Shown: positions 10,100-19,867 of the stretch, one piece after another
Layout: each line of letters begins with the position of its first letter
Numbering within the stretch: the stretch's first letter is position 1
Origin: Methanobrevibacter sp.
Lineage (GTDB): Archaea > Methanobacteriota > Methanobacteria > Methanobacteriales > Methanobacteriaceae
DNA length: 64,000 bases
Direction of reading: 5' to 3'
Assembly: GCF_030539555.1 (NCBI RefSeq)
Contig: NZ_JAUNXX010000001.1
Coordinates: forward strand, 53,804-117,803
Notes under the pieces: model-generated
What the model was told of the DNA's origin: nothing
Database searches by the model: none
The model's input: the letters and a program-made list of their open reading frames with translations, nothing else
Translations under genes and position numbers: made by a program

Positions 10100-10632
10100 A
10101 TGGTTTGTTTTCTGTAATGTGCCTGAGGATGGTCGCACATCGCACAGACATCTGGAGCGGCCTTTCCCTTATGCAAATATCCGCAATTGTTGCATTTCCA
10201 TGTAATCTCACCGGATTTTTTAAAAACCCTGTCCTTCTGGATATTTTTTGCAAGAATTTTATATCGCTCCTCATGTGCTTTTTCGATTGTTGAAGTCAAC
10301 TCAAAAAGCTCCGCAATTTCCCTAAATCCTTCTTCACGGGCAGTTTTAGCAAAGTTTTTGTACATGTCTGACCATTCGTATTTTTCAACTTCCACGGATT
10401 CCTTTAAGTTGGTTAAGGTATCCGGAACGGCACCGCCATTCAACAGCTTAAACCATACCTTTCCATGTTCCTTTTCGTTGGCTGATGTTTCAAGGAATAT
10501 GTCCTTAATCTCTTCAAAGCCGTCCTTTTTGGCCTGAGAAGCGTACCATTCATATTTTATGTGCGCATATGCTTCGCCTTGAAGGGCGATTTTTAAGTTT
10601 TCTTCAGTTTTAGAACCTTTTAATTTAGGCAT
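10087..10632 (-). CDS. Rubrerythrin (copy 1)
   Basis: 181 residues from [13 protein letters not shown], with TTTAGGAG eight bases ahead; the open frame extends further upstream but has no better start. The N-terminal ~140 residues form a ferritin-like diiron domain ([38 protein letters not shown] supplying Glu/His ligands). The C-terminus is a rubredoxin-like site with two CxxC pairs (CNNCGY and CAMCDHP). Rubrerythrins reduce H2O2 in anaerobes using NADH- or F420H2-linked electron donors; cytoplasmic. This is the most diverged of three tandem copies, with shortened rubredoxin wording ([10 protein letters not shown]). Confidence 0.95.
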   Translation of the reverse strand: MPKLKGSKTEENLKIALQGEAYAHIKYEWYASQAKKDGFEEIKDIFLETSANEKEHGKVWFKLLNGGAVPDTLTNLKESVEVEKYEWSDMYKNFAKTAREEGFREIAELFELTSTIEKAHEERYKILAKNIQKDRVFKKSGEITWKCNNCGYLHKGKAAPDVCAMCDHPQAHYRKQTMGYK

Positions 10633-10723
10633 ATTATCAACTCCTAAACTTAAAGGCTTTTTTATCATATAAAAAGATTTGGTGAGTGTTTGGTTACAAA
10701 AAAAGAAAAAAAAGAAAAGAAAA

Positions 10724-11269
10724 CTAGATATAACTGGTATCTTGTTTTCTGAAGTGTGCTTGTGGGTGATCGCATAACGGACATACTTCAGGAGCGTCGG
10801 TTCCATAATGGATGTAACCACAGTTATTGCATTTCCATGCAATTTCTTCATCTTTTTTAAATACTTTATCAGCTTTTATTTTATCAGACAATGCGTTGTA
10901 TCTGTCTTCATGTGCCTTTTCGGTAGCGCCAGCTGCATCAAATAAATCTGCAATATCATCAAAGCCTTCTTCACGTGCAGTTTCAGCGAATTCCTTATAC
11001 ATTGAAGTCCATTCTTCGTGTTCACCTGCTGCTGCATCTGCAAGGTTGGTTAATGTATCCGGTACTTTACCGCCATTCAACAATTTAAACCAAATTTTAG
11101 CGTGTTCCTTTTCATTGTCAGATGATTCCTGGAAAATATCTTTAATCTCGACATAACCATCCTTTTTAGCTTGGGAAGCGTAAAATTCGTATTTGACACG
11201 TGCCTGGGATTCACCGGCAAGTGCTGCTTTTAGATTTTCTTCAGTTTTAGTGCCTTTTAAATCTGCCAT
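10724..11269 (-). CDS. Rubrerythrin (copy 2)
   Basis: 181 residues, [13 protein letters not shown], with GAGGATG as ribosome site. Diiron ferritin-like domain ([40 protein letters not shown]) followed by a rubredoxin-like domain ([23 protein letters not shown]). Same length and layout as its neighbours. A pyrimidine-rich run follows the stop (T tract on the minus strand) without a clear hairpin. Predicted role: peroxide detoxification in the cytoplasm. Confidence 0.95.
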   Translation of the reverse strand: MADLKGTKTEENLKAALAGESQARVKYEFYASQAKKDGYVEIKDIFQESSDNEKEHAKIWFKLLNGGKVPDTLTNLADAAAGEHEEWTSMYKEFAETAREEGFDDIADLFDAAGATEKAHEDRYNALSDKIKADKVFKKDEEIAWKCNNCGYIHYGTDAPEVCPLCDHPQAHFRKQDTSYI

Positions 11270-11326
11270 AATATCATCCTCGAAAATTAGATTATATTAA
11301 AAAAATAAGAAAATGAAAGAGTTAAA

Positions 11327-11872
11327 TTATTTGTAATTTTGAGCTCTTTCTTCGAAGTGTGCTTTTGGATATCCGCAAACAGGACACATTTCAGGTGCTT
11401 GAGGACCTTTGAATATAAATCCGCAGTTTTCACATTTCCATTCGATTTCATCTTCTTTTTTGAATACGGATTCAGCTTCGACATTTGCAAGTAAAGTTCT
11501 GTATCTTTCTTCGTGTTCTTTTTCAATTTCTCCGACTTTTTCGAACAGGAATGCGATTTTAGCAAATCCTTCTTCACGTGCGGTTTCAGCGAATTCCTTA
11601 TACATTGAAGTCCATTCTTCGTTTTCACCGTCTGCTGCTGCATTGAGGTTTTCTATTGTGTCTGGAATCTCTTCATCGTGCAAAATTTTATACCAAATTT
11701 TAGCATGTTCCCTTTCGTTTTTGGAAGTTTCCATGAAAATATCGTGGATTTGTACGTATCCTTCTTCTTTTGCTTTAGCTGCAAAGTATTGGTATTTTGT
11801 GTGTGCTTGAGATTCGCCAGCAAATGCTGCTTGTAAATTTTCTTCAGTTTTAGTACCTTTTAAATCAGTCAT
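11327..11872 (-). CDS. Rubrerythrin (copy 3)
   Basis: 181 residues from [20 protein letters not shown] sits eight bases before this ATG, so it is preferred over an in-frame start five codons earlier. It has the diiron domain ([39 protein letters not shown]) and the C-terminal rubredoxin-like domain ([23 protein letters not shown]). It is the first gene of the three in transcription order. Gaps of 57 and 91 bp separate the copies, so they may be read together, though T-rich stretches lie between them. Confidence 0.95.
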   Translation of the reverse strand: MTDLKGTKTEENLQAAFAGESQAHTKYQYFAAKAKEEGYVQIHDIFMETSKNEREHAKIWYKILHDEEIPDTIENLNAAADGENEEWTSMYKEFAETAREEGFAKIAFLFEKVGEIEKEHEERYRTLLANVEAESVFKKEDEIEWKCENCGFIFKGPQAPEMCPVCGYPKAHFEERAQNYK

Positions 11873-11985
11873 AATTAACATCTCCACTGATATACTATAT
11901 GATGATTATCATTTAAAAATATTTTCAAACAATCATAAAATATGAAAAAAATTCAAAAAAAAAAGAAAAAAGATAATAGCCTAAT

Positions 11986-12813
11986 TTAAGCTATATCTGA
12001 ATATAATAAACCTATTGCCCTTTGTGAAGCGAAAGTCAAGTAAGGAGTTATAATAACTGAAAGAATTGAGAAGGATGGAACTTGTCCGTATAAATAAGTT
12101 AAAATTGATTGTATTACAGCAATAATGATTGCCATTAAAAGAACAACACCAAGAACCTTACCAAAGCCTATTCTTGAAATGTCCCTGAATGATTCCGGAA
12201 TGTTTAATGCTTCACCTAAATCGCCTGTATTTGCAAGTCTTGATTCACCCATGGTATAAAGGAATGCAAAGATTATAATTAAAACAACAGCAATTAAAGA
12301 AGTTATTGCAATTGAAGTACCTAAACTTGCTAAAGCAGATTCTGATACGTTTGAAAAAATAGAAGCGCCTGCAACAGTTGCATTGGCTGGAGCTAAAGCC
12401 ATCTGCTGTGAAATGTTAATAATTTGTCCAGGAATGTTGGTAATTAAAGCAACGATAGCTATAATGACCGCAGGAATTATAAAATAGACTATACTTACGA
12501 CTAACAATAATATACCGGTTACTAAATCATTCTTCCAGTCAAAACTTGGGGCATCATCAACCTTATCAATACCGGATTTTAGAATTCCTACCTGATAACC
12601 TGAGATGATTAAAGAAATAATTAAGGCAACAACGGCCAAAATAGCTGTAATGGCTAAATATGCCACATCATAATATGCACCGAATACACCAGCAACGATT
12701 CCACCTGCAATCACTATCCCCATAACAAATGTTAGTAAAATATAAATTACAAGTTTTTCCAAGTTCTGTGATGGAAAAATAAATGCTTCTTTGATAATAT
12801 CCATGATTTCCAT
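11986..12813 (-). CDS. DUF4013-type multi-pass membrane protein
   Basis: 275 residues, almost all hydrophobic, with about six or seven membrane segments (for example residues 20-55, 60-90, 105-145, 180-210, 225-250) and a charged loop ESRLANTGDLGEALNIPE. The pattern, including an early conserved IKEAFIFPSQN-like segment, fits the DUF4013 family common in Methanobacteria, which has no known function. AGGTG lies eight bases before the ATG. Downstream (minus strand) is an imperfect hairpin around TATAGC/GCTATTA and a long T run. The family call is made from memory of the pattern and is moderate. Confidence 0.7.
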   Translation of the reverse strand: MEIMDIIKEAFIFPSQNLEKLVIYILLTFVMGIVIAGGIVAGVFGAYYDVAYLAITAILAVVALIISLIISGYQVGILKSGIDKVDDAPSFDWKNDLVTGILLLVVSIVYFIIPAVIIAIVALITNIPGQIINISQQMALAPANATVAGASIFSNVSESALASLGTSIAITSLIAVVLIIIFAFLYTMGESRLANTGDLGEALNIPESFRDISRIGFGKVLGVVLLMAIIIAVIQSILTYLYGQVPSFSILSVIITPYLTFASQRAIGLLYSDIA

Positions 12814-12896
12814 ATGTATACACCTTTAAATTAAAAAAAAACTCATCTGAGTAATGAATATATTTAAAATTAATACTATTTAAAATTAAGCAAAGA

Positions 12897-12937
12897 AAAT
12901 AAAAAAAAGAAAAAAAGAATAGATGAAAAATCTATTC
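12897..12937 (-). terminator. Terminator overlapping the mch stop codon
   Basis: Minus strand: GAATAGAT-TTTTC-ATCTATTC (eight paired bases) followed by TTTTTTTCTTTTTTTT. The TAG stop at 12932-12934 forms part of the first arm. Confidence 0.8.
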
Positions 12938-13903
12938 ATCTACACCGAAGGATTTTTTAAGTAAGTCTGCGTTAACAAATCCTTCTTTATAAATTTTACC
13001 TGTGGTTAAGTCGTTGATGACCACTTCTGCAGGAGCAAACATTCCTTTATCTATTTTGTAGAAATCAAATTCTGCTTCTTTAAATACATCGAAGAATGGT
13101 TTGCCGTATCCGTCAGCAGCGGAAGATGGTAATTTTGCTGCCACATCAGCAATGTCATCATTTTCATCAGATTCGACATAGTAGTAAGTTCTTCCACCGA
13201 AGAGTACTGCATCATTGGTTTTGCCCATTGCCTTAAGTCCGTCAGGATCAACCGGTGCAATAGGTGCAATACCTGCAGCGTGTTTTACTTTAGTTACATC
13301 GAATTTAATAGCTTCAAGCATTTTGTAAGTTCCGTTTTCAACTACCCTACCGGAGATTTGAATAGATCCAACAAGAGAAGAAGTAGGAGCTACAAGCAAG
13401 TATACATTTTTAACGTCAACGTCACATTCATCAGCAATGTATTGGGCAACTTCATCACCAGGCAATACGTCAGCTTCCAAAGTTAAAATTGCCAAATCTG
13501 CATCTTTGTCTTCATATCCAATTTCTTCATAAGTTTCTGCCGGTTTTAAAGCTATTGCTCTAGCAGGACCAGAACCTAATGCAAAGAAATCTCCTACAGA
13601 AACGGACCAACCTGCTTTTTGAGAACCTAAGGTTGAAATTGAAGGTGAATCTGTTTTAATCTTTACTGAAGGAAGAGCGAATTTTTCAGATAAATCTCCA
13701 GGAATTGAAATTCCCACATCAGCAAGCCCTCCAAGACAAACTTTTGTATAGAGTTCACCTGCTTTGAAACTTCCGTCAACATTTACACCACAGTCAATGA
13801 CAGTAGCTCCATTGTCCAAAGTTTCTACAGCGATGTTTAATTCATCTGATTTTTCAATCATCACATCTACGGTCTTTTTAGCTTCTACGTTTACACTTAC
13901 CAT
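12932..13903 (-). CDS. mch: Methenyltetrahydromethanopterin cyclohydrolase
   Basis: 323 residues, the usual Mch length. Recognisable segments are NGATVIDCGVN near the start, GLADVGISIP, GWSVSVGDFFALGSGPARA and FGGRTYYYVE near the end. It interconverts N5,N10-methenyl-H4MPT and N5-formyl-H4MPT, the third step of CO2 reduction to methane, in the cytoplasm. GAGG lies ten bases before the ATG. It appears monocistronic, with its own terminator and a 347-bp gap upstream. Confidence 0.97.
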   Translation of the reverse strand: MVSVNVEAKKTVDVMIEKSDELNIAVETLDNGATVIDCGVNVDGSFKAGELYTKVCLGGLADVGISIPGDLSEKFALPSVKIKTDSPSISTLGSQKAGWSVSVGDFFALGSGPARAIALKPAETYEEIGYEDKDADLAILTLEADVLPGDEVAQYIADECDVDVKNVYLLVAPTSSLVGSIQISGRVVENGTYKMLEAIKFDVTKVKHAAGIAPIAPVDPDGLKAMGKTNDAVLFGGRTYYYVESDENDDIADVAAKLPSSAADGYGKPFFDVFKEAEFDFYKIDKGMFAPAEVVINDLTTGKIYKEGFVNADLLKKSFGVDE

Positions 13904-14250
13904 AGTTTAACCTCATATCAAATATTAACTTAAAATCAATAAGTTATTAATTAAGATTTTATTTAAGGTATTATTTAACATTTTTGTGCAAAATTCTTTG
14001 GCTTCTTTAAGCTGAAGATGAATTGCACTTTACTGAGTATTAAAATTTTTTCATTAAAAAAATATTACTTTTCAACTGCTCTTTTGGATAATCCCTGTTG
14101 GTCAAGACGAATTCATATATTCATATGAATGGAAATGCTTTGACAAAACAATATGCATGGCCTAAGAATCTCCGGCTTCTTTAAGCCTGAGAGGTTCAAA
14201 ATTGCCTAATTGAATTAGATTAAAAAAAGAAAGATAAGATAGAAATAAGT
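13904..14250. other. 347-bp intergenic region with a short repeated motif
   Basis: No gene seen. GGCTTCTTTAAGC occurs at 14000-14012 and again at 14174-14186, each followed within about 20 bases by AATTGC; the second copy can pair as GGCTT-CTTT-AAGCC. Between them DNA is AT-rich with an ATTCATATATTCATATGAAT palindrome-like stretch (about 14110-14130). It could be a small mobile-element remnant or the mch promoter region; neither is proven. Confidence 0.4.
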
Positions 14251-14257
14251 CTATCTT
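14222..14257 (-). terminator. Terminator overlapping the stop codon of the second adhesin
   Basis: Minus strand: AAGATAGA-CTTATT-TCTATCTT followed by ATCTTTCTTTTTTT. The TAG stop (14251-14253) is inside the first arm. Confidence 0.75.
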
Positions 14258-17109
14258 TTAATTGTAATTACGCTTTTGGCGGAAATTGCATAGTTGGAAT
14301 TTCCGGAAGAAATTATCACGTTATGCTTGCCCACAGCCAGGAATTTGGTGTTGAATTTGGCTACACCTTTTTTATCTGTTTTTACAGAGTATGTTTTGTA
14401 TGTTTTGGCTGTGAATACTCTGAGATTTACCTTAATGGAACCTGCAGCCTTTTTAGTTGCCTTATCTTTAACGGTTACCTTAAAGAATTTTGATGCTCTG
14501 TATTTGTGAGCAACAACAGGAGCTTTAACGGTTGTTTTTGCTTTGGTTATTTTAATTGTTGTTTTTATTTTTGTTAAAGAATAGTTAGGATCTGCTGAGG
14601 TAATTTCAACATTGTGGCTTCCAACATTGATTTTGGAATTTACCTTGAATGTTGCTACTCCATTCTTGTTGGTGAAAACATGATAAACCTTGTATTTTTT
14701 ACCAGTGAATACTTTAACAGCCAAATCTATGCCTTTTATTTTTTTAGAAAGTGTTATGGAAATTGTCTTTCCTGAATTATATGTGGTTGTGAGTTTTCCT
14801 GCCTTTCCGGTCAAGGGAAGCTTGTTTATTTTGACATTTGTCAGAATTTCTTTAGCCACCTTATAATCCGGAATTTCAGAAATTACAAGGACTGCGACTT
14901 TTCCAGCATCACTTTCAATGGCGAATTTGGCCATTCCATTTTCATCGGTGAATGTGTGGCCAAAAAGACCGTTGGAATATGTGACTATAATCTCCTGATT
15001 GGAAATCGGCAATTTAGTTTCACCGTCCAGCAATTCTATGCTGACACTGACGTTTCCAAAGTAACTGCCTTTTTGTGTAATGTTGATTATTGCTTGTCTG
15101 GTTATGGCTTTGGCAGCATAATCGGGCATGTTGGATACTTTTGTCCCATTATTTGAAATGTATGAGCCATTATAGTTAATCCATGTTGCAGGGTTTAGTT
15201 TATCATTGATGAGTCTGTTGAATATCAGCTCATCTGAAGAAATGGCATTTACTCCCCAGAAGTTACTGTCGATATTTATGTTGTCTGCAAAAATGCATGA
15301 CCCGTAATAGTCTGTTCTGACAAGTCCCTTATCTATAATATTTCTTCCATAGGTAAATCTAGGGAGGTTATATTCTCCGCTCCAGTCCTCCAAATCAACT
15401 GAATATAAATCGTCATAATAGCTGAATATATACTTAATATACATATCGCCCTGTTTTGCAAAAAACTCATCAGTGATGTTGTCATTGTTTTGAGCTTTAT
15501 TGTCCGCAAATATACAATTTTTAACCTTTCCGCTGGATTGGTTTGCGTAAATGGCTCCCCCATTACGTGCGGAGTTATTGACGAAGATGGAATTGGATAT
15601 TTCAATTGCTGTATTGAAGGCGTTTATAAATATTGCCCCTCCGAAGTATCTTGCAGTGTTGTTTTCGAATTTGGAGTTGGAAATAGTCAGTTTGGATTCT
15701 TTTTTAGCAAGACTTCCTTCATCATACCTTGCAATATTGATTGCTCCTCCGCATATGTCCATGCCGTTGGCGAAGCTGCAATTGTCAATTGCCAAATCAA
15801 TATAAGAAGAGCTTCCGATGTATGTGTAATTGGTGAATTTGGAGTTTTTAACAGTTGCCTTTGATGAGACGAGCAAAATTGATTTGGAGCTGAAATCACA
15901 ATTGTCAACTGTGAGTGCATTCTGGGATTCCTTATTGACCAGAGTATTGGTGAATCTTGAATTTGCAATCAGACCAATTCCAATGTCAACAGTTCCGTTA
16001 ATGAAACTGCAATCGTGGATGTTCAAATTCATGTTAGCATAATCCGGCAATTCGCCACCAAGTAAATCCAGATACAATTCTATGTTTGAGTTTATAAAAT
16101 CACAGCTTTCAATATTGGCTTCAGTGTCATTGAAATTGATTGTGGAGTTGACGAAATTACACCTTGAGATGTTGTTTTTGGAATTGGATAAAAGCAAAGA
16201 CGCTTCATTTAATCCTTCCTCATGCATTCCGCTTCCTGAGTATTTTTCATTGGTGAAATTGGAATTGGTTATTGAAACTTCATAGTTATTGGTCTGCCAG
16301 ACGCCAATGTCGGCACCAGCTATCTCATCAGGTTCATAATCGACAGGATTGGGAATTATGTAATTGTTTATGAAATTACAGTTGTCAACTATCAGATAAC
16401 CTGTTTTTTTATCATTTCCAGAAACGTATATTGCTCCTCCCCTGTAAGCGCTATTGTCTATGAATGTGGAATTGATAATATTGGTTGTGGCTGCAACATC
16501 ACTCAGTCCAATTGCAATTGCTCCTCCAACGGCTCCTGAACCCCAACGGGCGATATTGTGATTGAATGTACAGTTTATGATATTTGTTGTTGTGTCCAAT
16601 TCATTGCCCCAAACGTTTATGGCAGCTCCCATGCTGGAAGGATTGTTATCAAAAATACAATTTTCAAATGTTACATTTGAGCTTTTGATTAGTATTGCAT
16701 AATTGCTTTCATATTTGCTGAATTTAATGTCCTTAATTAGAACATTGGCTGCATTTGAGATGTTCAATATTCCATAACCACCATTTGCACTGATAGTGGT
16801 TTGATTTGTTCCGACAATCCTTACGGATTTGTTTACATTAATTCTCAAGTTGTTATCCAAATCAGACTTATAAGCAACGTAAGATTGCTTTTTGAGATAT
16901 ACAGTGCCATTTTCATCGGCATTTTTGAGTTCTTCCCTAATATCTGAAAAGGTACCGCTATCCTGAGCATTGTCAGCCATCAAATCTGCAGATGATGCGT
17001 TTTTAACAATATCAAGACCATCATCTGAAGCTGAAACCATCCCAATGCCTATTGTCAGAATTAAAAGTATTGAAATTAGTACCAAACTTCTTTTTAGGTA
17101 TTTTACCAT
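14251..17109 (-). CDS. Adhesin-like protein: beta-helix with C-terminal Ig-like repeats
   Basis: 952 residues. Signal peptide at 1-27 (RSLVLISILLILTIGIGMVSA). From about 90 to 590 come short repeated rungs (NGGAIYVSGN, NCIFDNN, SNSKFENNTA) typical of PbH1/NosD right-handed beta-helices. From about 650 to 952 there are three Ig-like/Big_1-like units of roughly 90 residues containing 'TDENGMAKF', 'TNKNGVATFKV' and 'TDKKGVAKF'. The very basic C-terminus (VITIKR) has no membrane anchor, so it may bind pseudomurein or be held by the Ig-like repeats. ATTAATC then ATG: weak ribosome site (GGAG 11 bases upstream). A surface protein; ligand unknown. Confidence 0.88.
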   Translation of the reverse strand: MVKYLKRSLVLISILLILTIGIGMVSASDDGLDIVKNASSADLMADNAQDSGTFSDIREELKNADENGTVYLKKQSYVAYKSDLDNNLRINVNKSVRIVGTNQTTISANGGYGILNISNAANVLIKDIKFSKYESNYAILIKSSNVTFENCIFDNNPSSMGAAINVWGNELDTTTNIINCTFNHNIARWGSGAVGGAIAIGLSDVAATTNIINSTFIDNSAYRGGAIYVSGNDKKTGYLIVDNCNFINNYIIPNPVDYEPDEIAGADIGVWQTNNYEVSITNSNFTNEKYSGSGMHEEGLNEASLLLSNSKNNISRCNFVNSTINFNDTEANIESCDFINSNIELYLDLLGGELPDYANMNLNIHDCSFINGTVDIGIGLIANSRFTNTLVNKESQNALTVDNCDFSSKSILLVSSKATVKNSKFTNYTYIGSSSYIDLAIDNCSFANGMDICGGAINIARYDEGSLAKKESKLTISNSKFENNTARYFGGAIFINAFNTAIEISNSIFVNNSARNGGAIYANQSSGKVKNCIFADNKAQNNDNITDEFFAKQGDMYIKYIFSYYDDLYSVDLEDWSGEYNLPRFTYGRNIIDKGLVRTDYYGSCIFADNINIDSNFWGVNAISSDELIFNRLINDKLNPATWINYNGSYISNNGTKVSNMPDYAAKAITRQAIINITQKGSYFGNVSVSIELLDGETKLPISNQEIIVTYSNGLFGHTFTDENGMAKFAIESDAGKVAVLVISEIPDYKVAKEILTNVKINKLPLTGKAGKLTTTYNSGKTISITLSKKIKGIDLAVKVFTGKKYKVYHVFTNKNGVATFKVNSKINVGSHNVEITSADPNYSLTKIKTTIKITKAKTTVKAPVVAHKYRASKFFKVTVKDKATKKAAGSIKVNLRVFTAKTYKTYSVKTDKKGVAKFNTKFLAVGKHNVIISSGNSNYAISAKSVITIKR

Positions 17110-17232
17110 GATTAATCTCCTTTAATTTTTCAAGATATATATAAATATTTGATAAAGTGTATATAAAATTCTTTTGAAAAGGAAATAATCTAAAAAAAAG
17201 CAATAAAAAAATAAAAAAAATGATTTGAAATG

Positions 17233-17877
17233 TCAGTTTAAACCATTTTCATCAACATCTTTGGAATGTTCGACCAAATCCTCATATTTTTCACCGACAC
17301 CCATACCATGATTACCATCAGGGTCAACAACAGTACCTTCACTGTCATAGTACACATTTAATTTTGAATCATAAGATATTGAATCGCCGGATGAATTGGA
17401 TTCCTGTGAAGAGGAACTGGCATCAGCTGATGATGAATTTTCCTGAGAATGTGTGGTTTCCTCAACCTGAGCTGTCTGGTTAGAAGAGACCGTGTCATTT
17501 TCCTCAATCACAAGTTTTTGAACAACATTGGATGCATTATATTTATCGTTTCCATTATACGAAAGCATTATGCTGTAATTTCCAGGAGCCATATCCTTTA
17601 AAACCAAGCTGCCCCGACCGTCATTGTCGGTTGTAATGGAATAGTTGTTTTTAGTTTCACCGTCACTTAATGAGATGAGTATTTCCTCACCTGAAATGGA
17701 ATTTCCTTTCGAATCTGTCAGCTGAAACTTAACTGCATCCCCATTTTTTAAGGCAGAACTAGTTAAGATATTGATTGAGGTTGCATCTTTGCCTTGGTTT
17801 GGATTAAGAGCCACCAATCCCACCAGAACTGCAATGACTACAACAATAGCTAGAACAATAACAATTTTTCTATCCAT
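17233..17877 (-). CDS. Membrane-anchored protein with one Ig-like domain
   Basis: 214 residues. A single N-terminal membrane segment (residues 5-24, IVIVLAIVVVIAVLVGLVAL) probably works as a signal anchor, with the rest outside. Residues 33-127 form an Ig-like domain of the kind in adhesin-like proteins (NGDAVKFQLTDSKGN, TTDNDGRGSLVLKDMAPGNYSI, YNGNDKYNAS). Then comes a Ser/Gln/Glu-rich linker (about 130-170), and a C-terminal YDSKLNVYYDSEGTVVDPDGNH motif-like tail with a repeated D-G-N pattern. It lies 24 bp after the HEAT-repeat gene in reading order and may share its transcript. Function unknown. Confidence 0.7.
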   Translation of the reverse strand: MDRKIVIVLAIVVVIAVLVGLVALNPNQGKDATSINILTSSALKNGDAVKFQLTDSKGNSISGEEILISLSDGETKNNYSITTDNDGRGSLVLKDMAPGNYSIMLSYNGNDKYNASNVVQKLVIEENDTVSSNQTAQVEETTHSQENSSSADASSSSQESNSSGDSISYDSKLNVYYDSEGTVVDPDGNHGMGVGEKYEDLVEHSKDVDENGLN

Positions 17878-17901
17878 ATCGAATCACCTTCATATATTAT
17901 A

Positions 17902-19854
17902 TTAGAACTCCTCCCCTAATAAAGTAAATGCCTGAATGGAAATTCCAATATCAGGGTCATTAGCATAAATAAAGCGTAAAAATTCCTTATCAGTAATATT
18001 ATTAACAATTGATCTTCGAACGTGGCCTTCTGAGGTATCATAATAGAGGTCTTTAAGAAATTCCTGATTGTGTATGCGTTCGATAACCTTTACCCTCAGT
18101 TCATATAAGTTTTTATCGCGTGCAAGAATCCTCAATATCTTCTCGTCCACAATCTCTTCAATATATTCTTCCCGTTCAAATTCACTTATTGTGTAATCGG
18201 TTACCTTTTTGTATAGCGCATTGTTTTTGACATCAAGAAGGTCCTTTTCATCAAGTTCCGATTCAAGGTCCTGGCGAGTTTCACTGTCAGATATTCTATT
18301 CGCAGCTTCACGACGAACCCATGAATGAGAATCATTTTGAGCAATCTCTGAAAGCAGTTCCTCATCATCAATTCTTTTAACAGCTTCCATCCGCACATAA
18401 TAGTTCTTATCGTTTTGTGCAACATCAGATATCAAATCATCATCATTTATGCCTTTTAGAGCTTCCAGACGAACCCAAGGATCCTTATCATTTTTAACAA
18501 CATCAGCTAAAGTATCTTCATCACTGATGCCGCAAACGGCATCCTGACGCACCCAGGAATCTTCAGCCTCTTTTGAGATTTCGGCCAGCAAATCGTCGTT
18601 TTCAATTTTTTTTACAGCTTCAAAACGAACATTGAAATTTTCATCTTTTTTGGCGATGCTCTCTAATATTATTTCATCATTTATTCTTTTAACGGCATCC
18701 CAACGGACATAATAGTTCTTATCGTTTTGTGCAACATCTTCAAGTATTATTTCATTGTCAATGCCCTTAAGAGCTTCCCGGCGAACCCATGCGTCCTTGT
18801 CAGTGTTGATGATTTCCACCAGAATGCCTTCATCAGAAACTCCTTTTATGGCTTCGATGCGCACCCATGAATCCATTGCATATAAAGCAATGTCTTCCAG
18901 CAACTCGCGATTTTGAATTCCTTTGACAGCTTCCAAACGAATCCATGAATCCTCTGCATCTTTCGAAATGTCTGCAAGGAGATTTTCATCGCTAACTCCT
19001 TTCAATGCTTCTTCACGAACTAAAGTGTCATCATCAAATTTTGCAATCTCTGAGAGGAAATCCTGCTTTTCTATTCCTTTTACAGCTTCAAGACGAACCC
19101 ATGAATCCTCATCGCCTTCAACAACATCAATCAGTGCATCCTCATCATCAATGCCCTCCACAGTCTTAAGACGAATCAGGTAATCCTCAGCATTCTTTGC
19201 AATATCTATCAAGAGTGTTTCATCATGAACCTTTCTAAGAGCTTCAAGGCGAACTTTTTCATTCCTGTCATATTTGGCAACATCAGCCAAAACGTTTTCG
19301 TTACTCAGTCCCCTGACTGCTTCAAGGCGAACTCCTGCACTCTTATCCCTTTGAGCAATGCTTGCAAGCAAGTCCTGGTCTTCTATTCCCTTTACGGCTT
19401 CACGGCGAATGCCCGCATTTGCATCATTTTGAGCAATATCCGACAACAATACCAAATCGTTCATTCTTTCAACAGTTTTGAGTCTGTTGTATTCGGATTC
19501 ATCGTTGATTGCAATTTCCGCCAGGACACCCCCATCTGTTATACTTTCAACTGCCTTTTTAGATATGATGCCCATTGTATCGTCCTTTACAATTTCACCC
19601 AATAGAACATCATCATTTATTCTCTCAACAGCAGCCAGACAAACGTTTTCATCTGAACTTTTTTTAATGATGTCCGATAAGATCAGATCGTTTCTGATAC
19701 GTTCGACTGCAGCCAAACGAATATCTGCTTCGGAGTCATTTATTGCAACTTCAGACAATTTATTTTGATCATCCAATTTTTTAACCGCTTCAAGCCTTAC
19801 TTTATGGTCTTTATGTTTCCATTTCGGTTTTATAATTTTATCAAATAAACCCAT
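17902..19854 (-). CDS. HEAT-like repeat protein
   Basis: 650 residues from MGLFDKIIKPKWKHKDHKVR. An ATG at 19854 with GGTGTG six bases ahead is preferred; the frame extends nine codons further to a TTG, which would overlap the nitroreductase. From about residue 17 to 560 there are some 19 copies of a 31-residue unit, roughly D..VR.EAVKGI.DE..L..IA..., the signature of HEAT/PBS-lyase-like alpha-solenoids. The last 90 residues (YTISEFEREEYIEEIVDEKIL) depart from the unit but end with two further degenerate repeats. No signal peptide. Such solenoids are protein-binding scaffolds; the partner is unknown. It follows the nitroreductase with its start 13 bp after that stop. Confidence 0.85.
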   Translation of the reverse strand: MGLFDKIIKPKWKHKDHKVRLEAVKKLDDQNKLSEVAINDSEADIRLAAVERIRNDLILSDIIKKSSDENVCLAAVERINDDVLLGEIVKDDTMGIISKKAVESITDGGVLAEIAINDESEYNRLKTVERMNDLVLLSDIAQNDANAGIRREAVKGIEDQDLLASIAQRDKSAGVRLEAVRGLSNENVLADVAKYDRNEKVRLEALRKVHDETLLIDIAKNAEDYLIRLKTVEGIDDEDALIDVVEGDEDSWVRLEAVKGIEKQDFLSEIAKFDDDTLVREEALKGVSDENLLADISKDAEDSWIRLEAVKGIQNRELLEDIALYAMDSWVRIEAIKGVSDEGILVEIINTDKDAWVRREALKGIDNEIILEDVAQNDKNYYVRWDAVKRINDEIILESIAKKDENFNVRFEAVKKIENDDLLAEISKEAEDSWVRQDAVCGISDEDTLADVVKNDKDPWVRLEALKGINDDDLISDVAQNDKNYYVRMEAVKRIDDEELLSEIAQNDSHSWVRREAANRISDSETRQDLESELDEKDLLDVKNNALYKKVTDYTISEFEREEYIEEIVDEKILRILARDKNLYELRVKVIERIHNQEFLKDLYYDTSEGHVRRSIVNNITDKEFLRFIYANDPDIGISIQAFTLLGEEF

Positions 19855-19867
19855 CAAATCACACCAA

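Noticed and set aside
10017..10274. 86-codon N-terminal extension of nadV
   Set aside because: It reads as non-coding and overlaps the rubrerythrin end; the family start is MIENN.
14194..14210. GAGGTTCAAAATTGCC like a tRNA T arm
   Set aside because: No acceptor or anticodon stem pairs around it.
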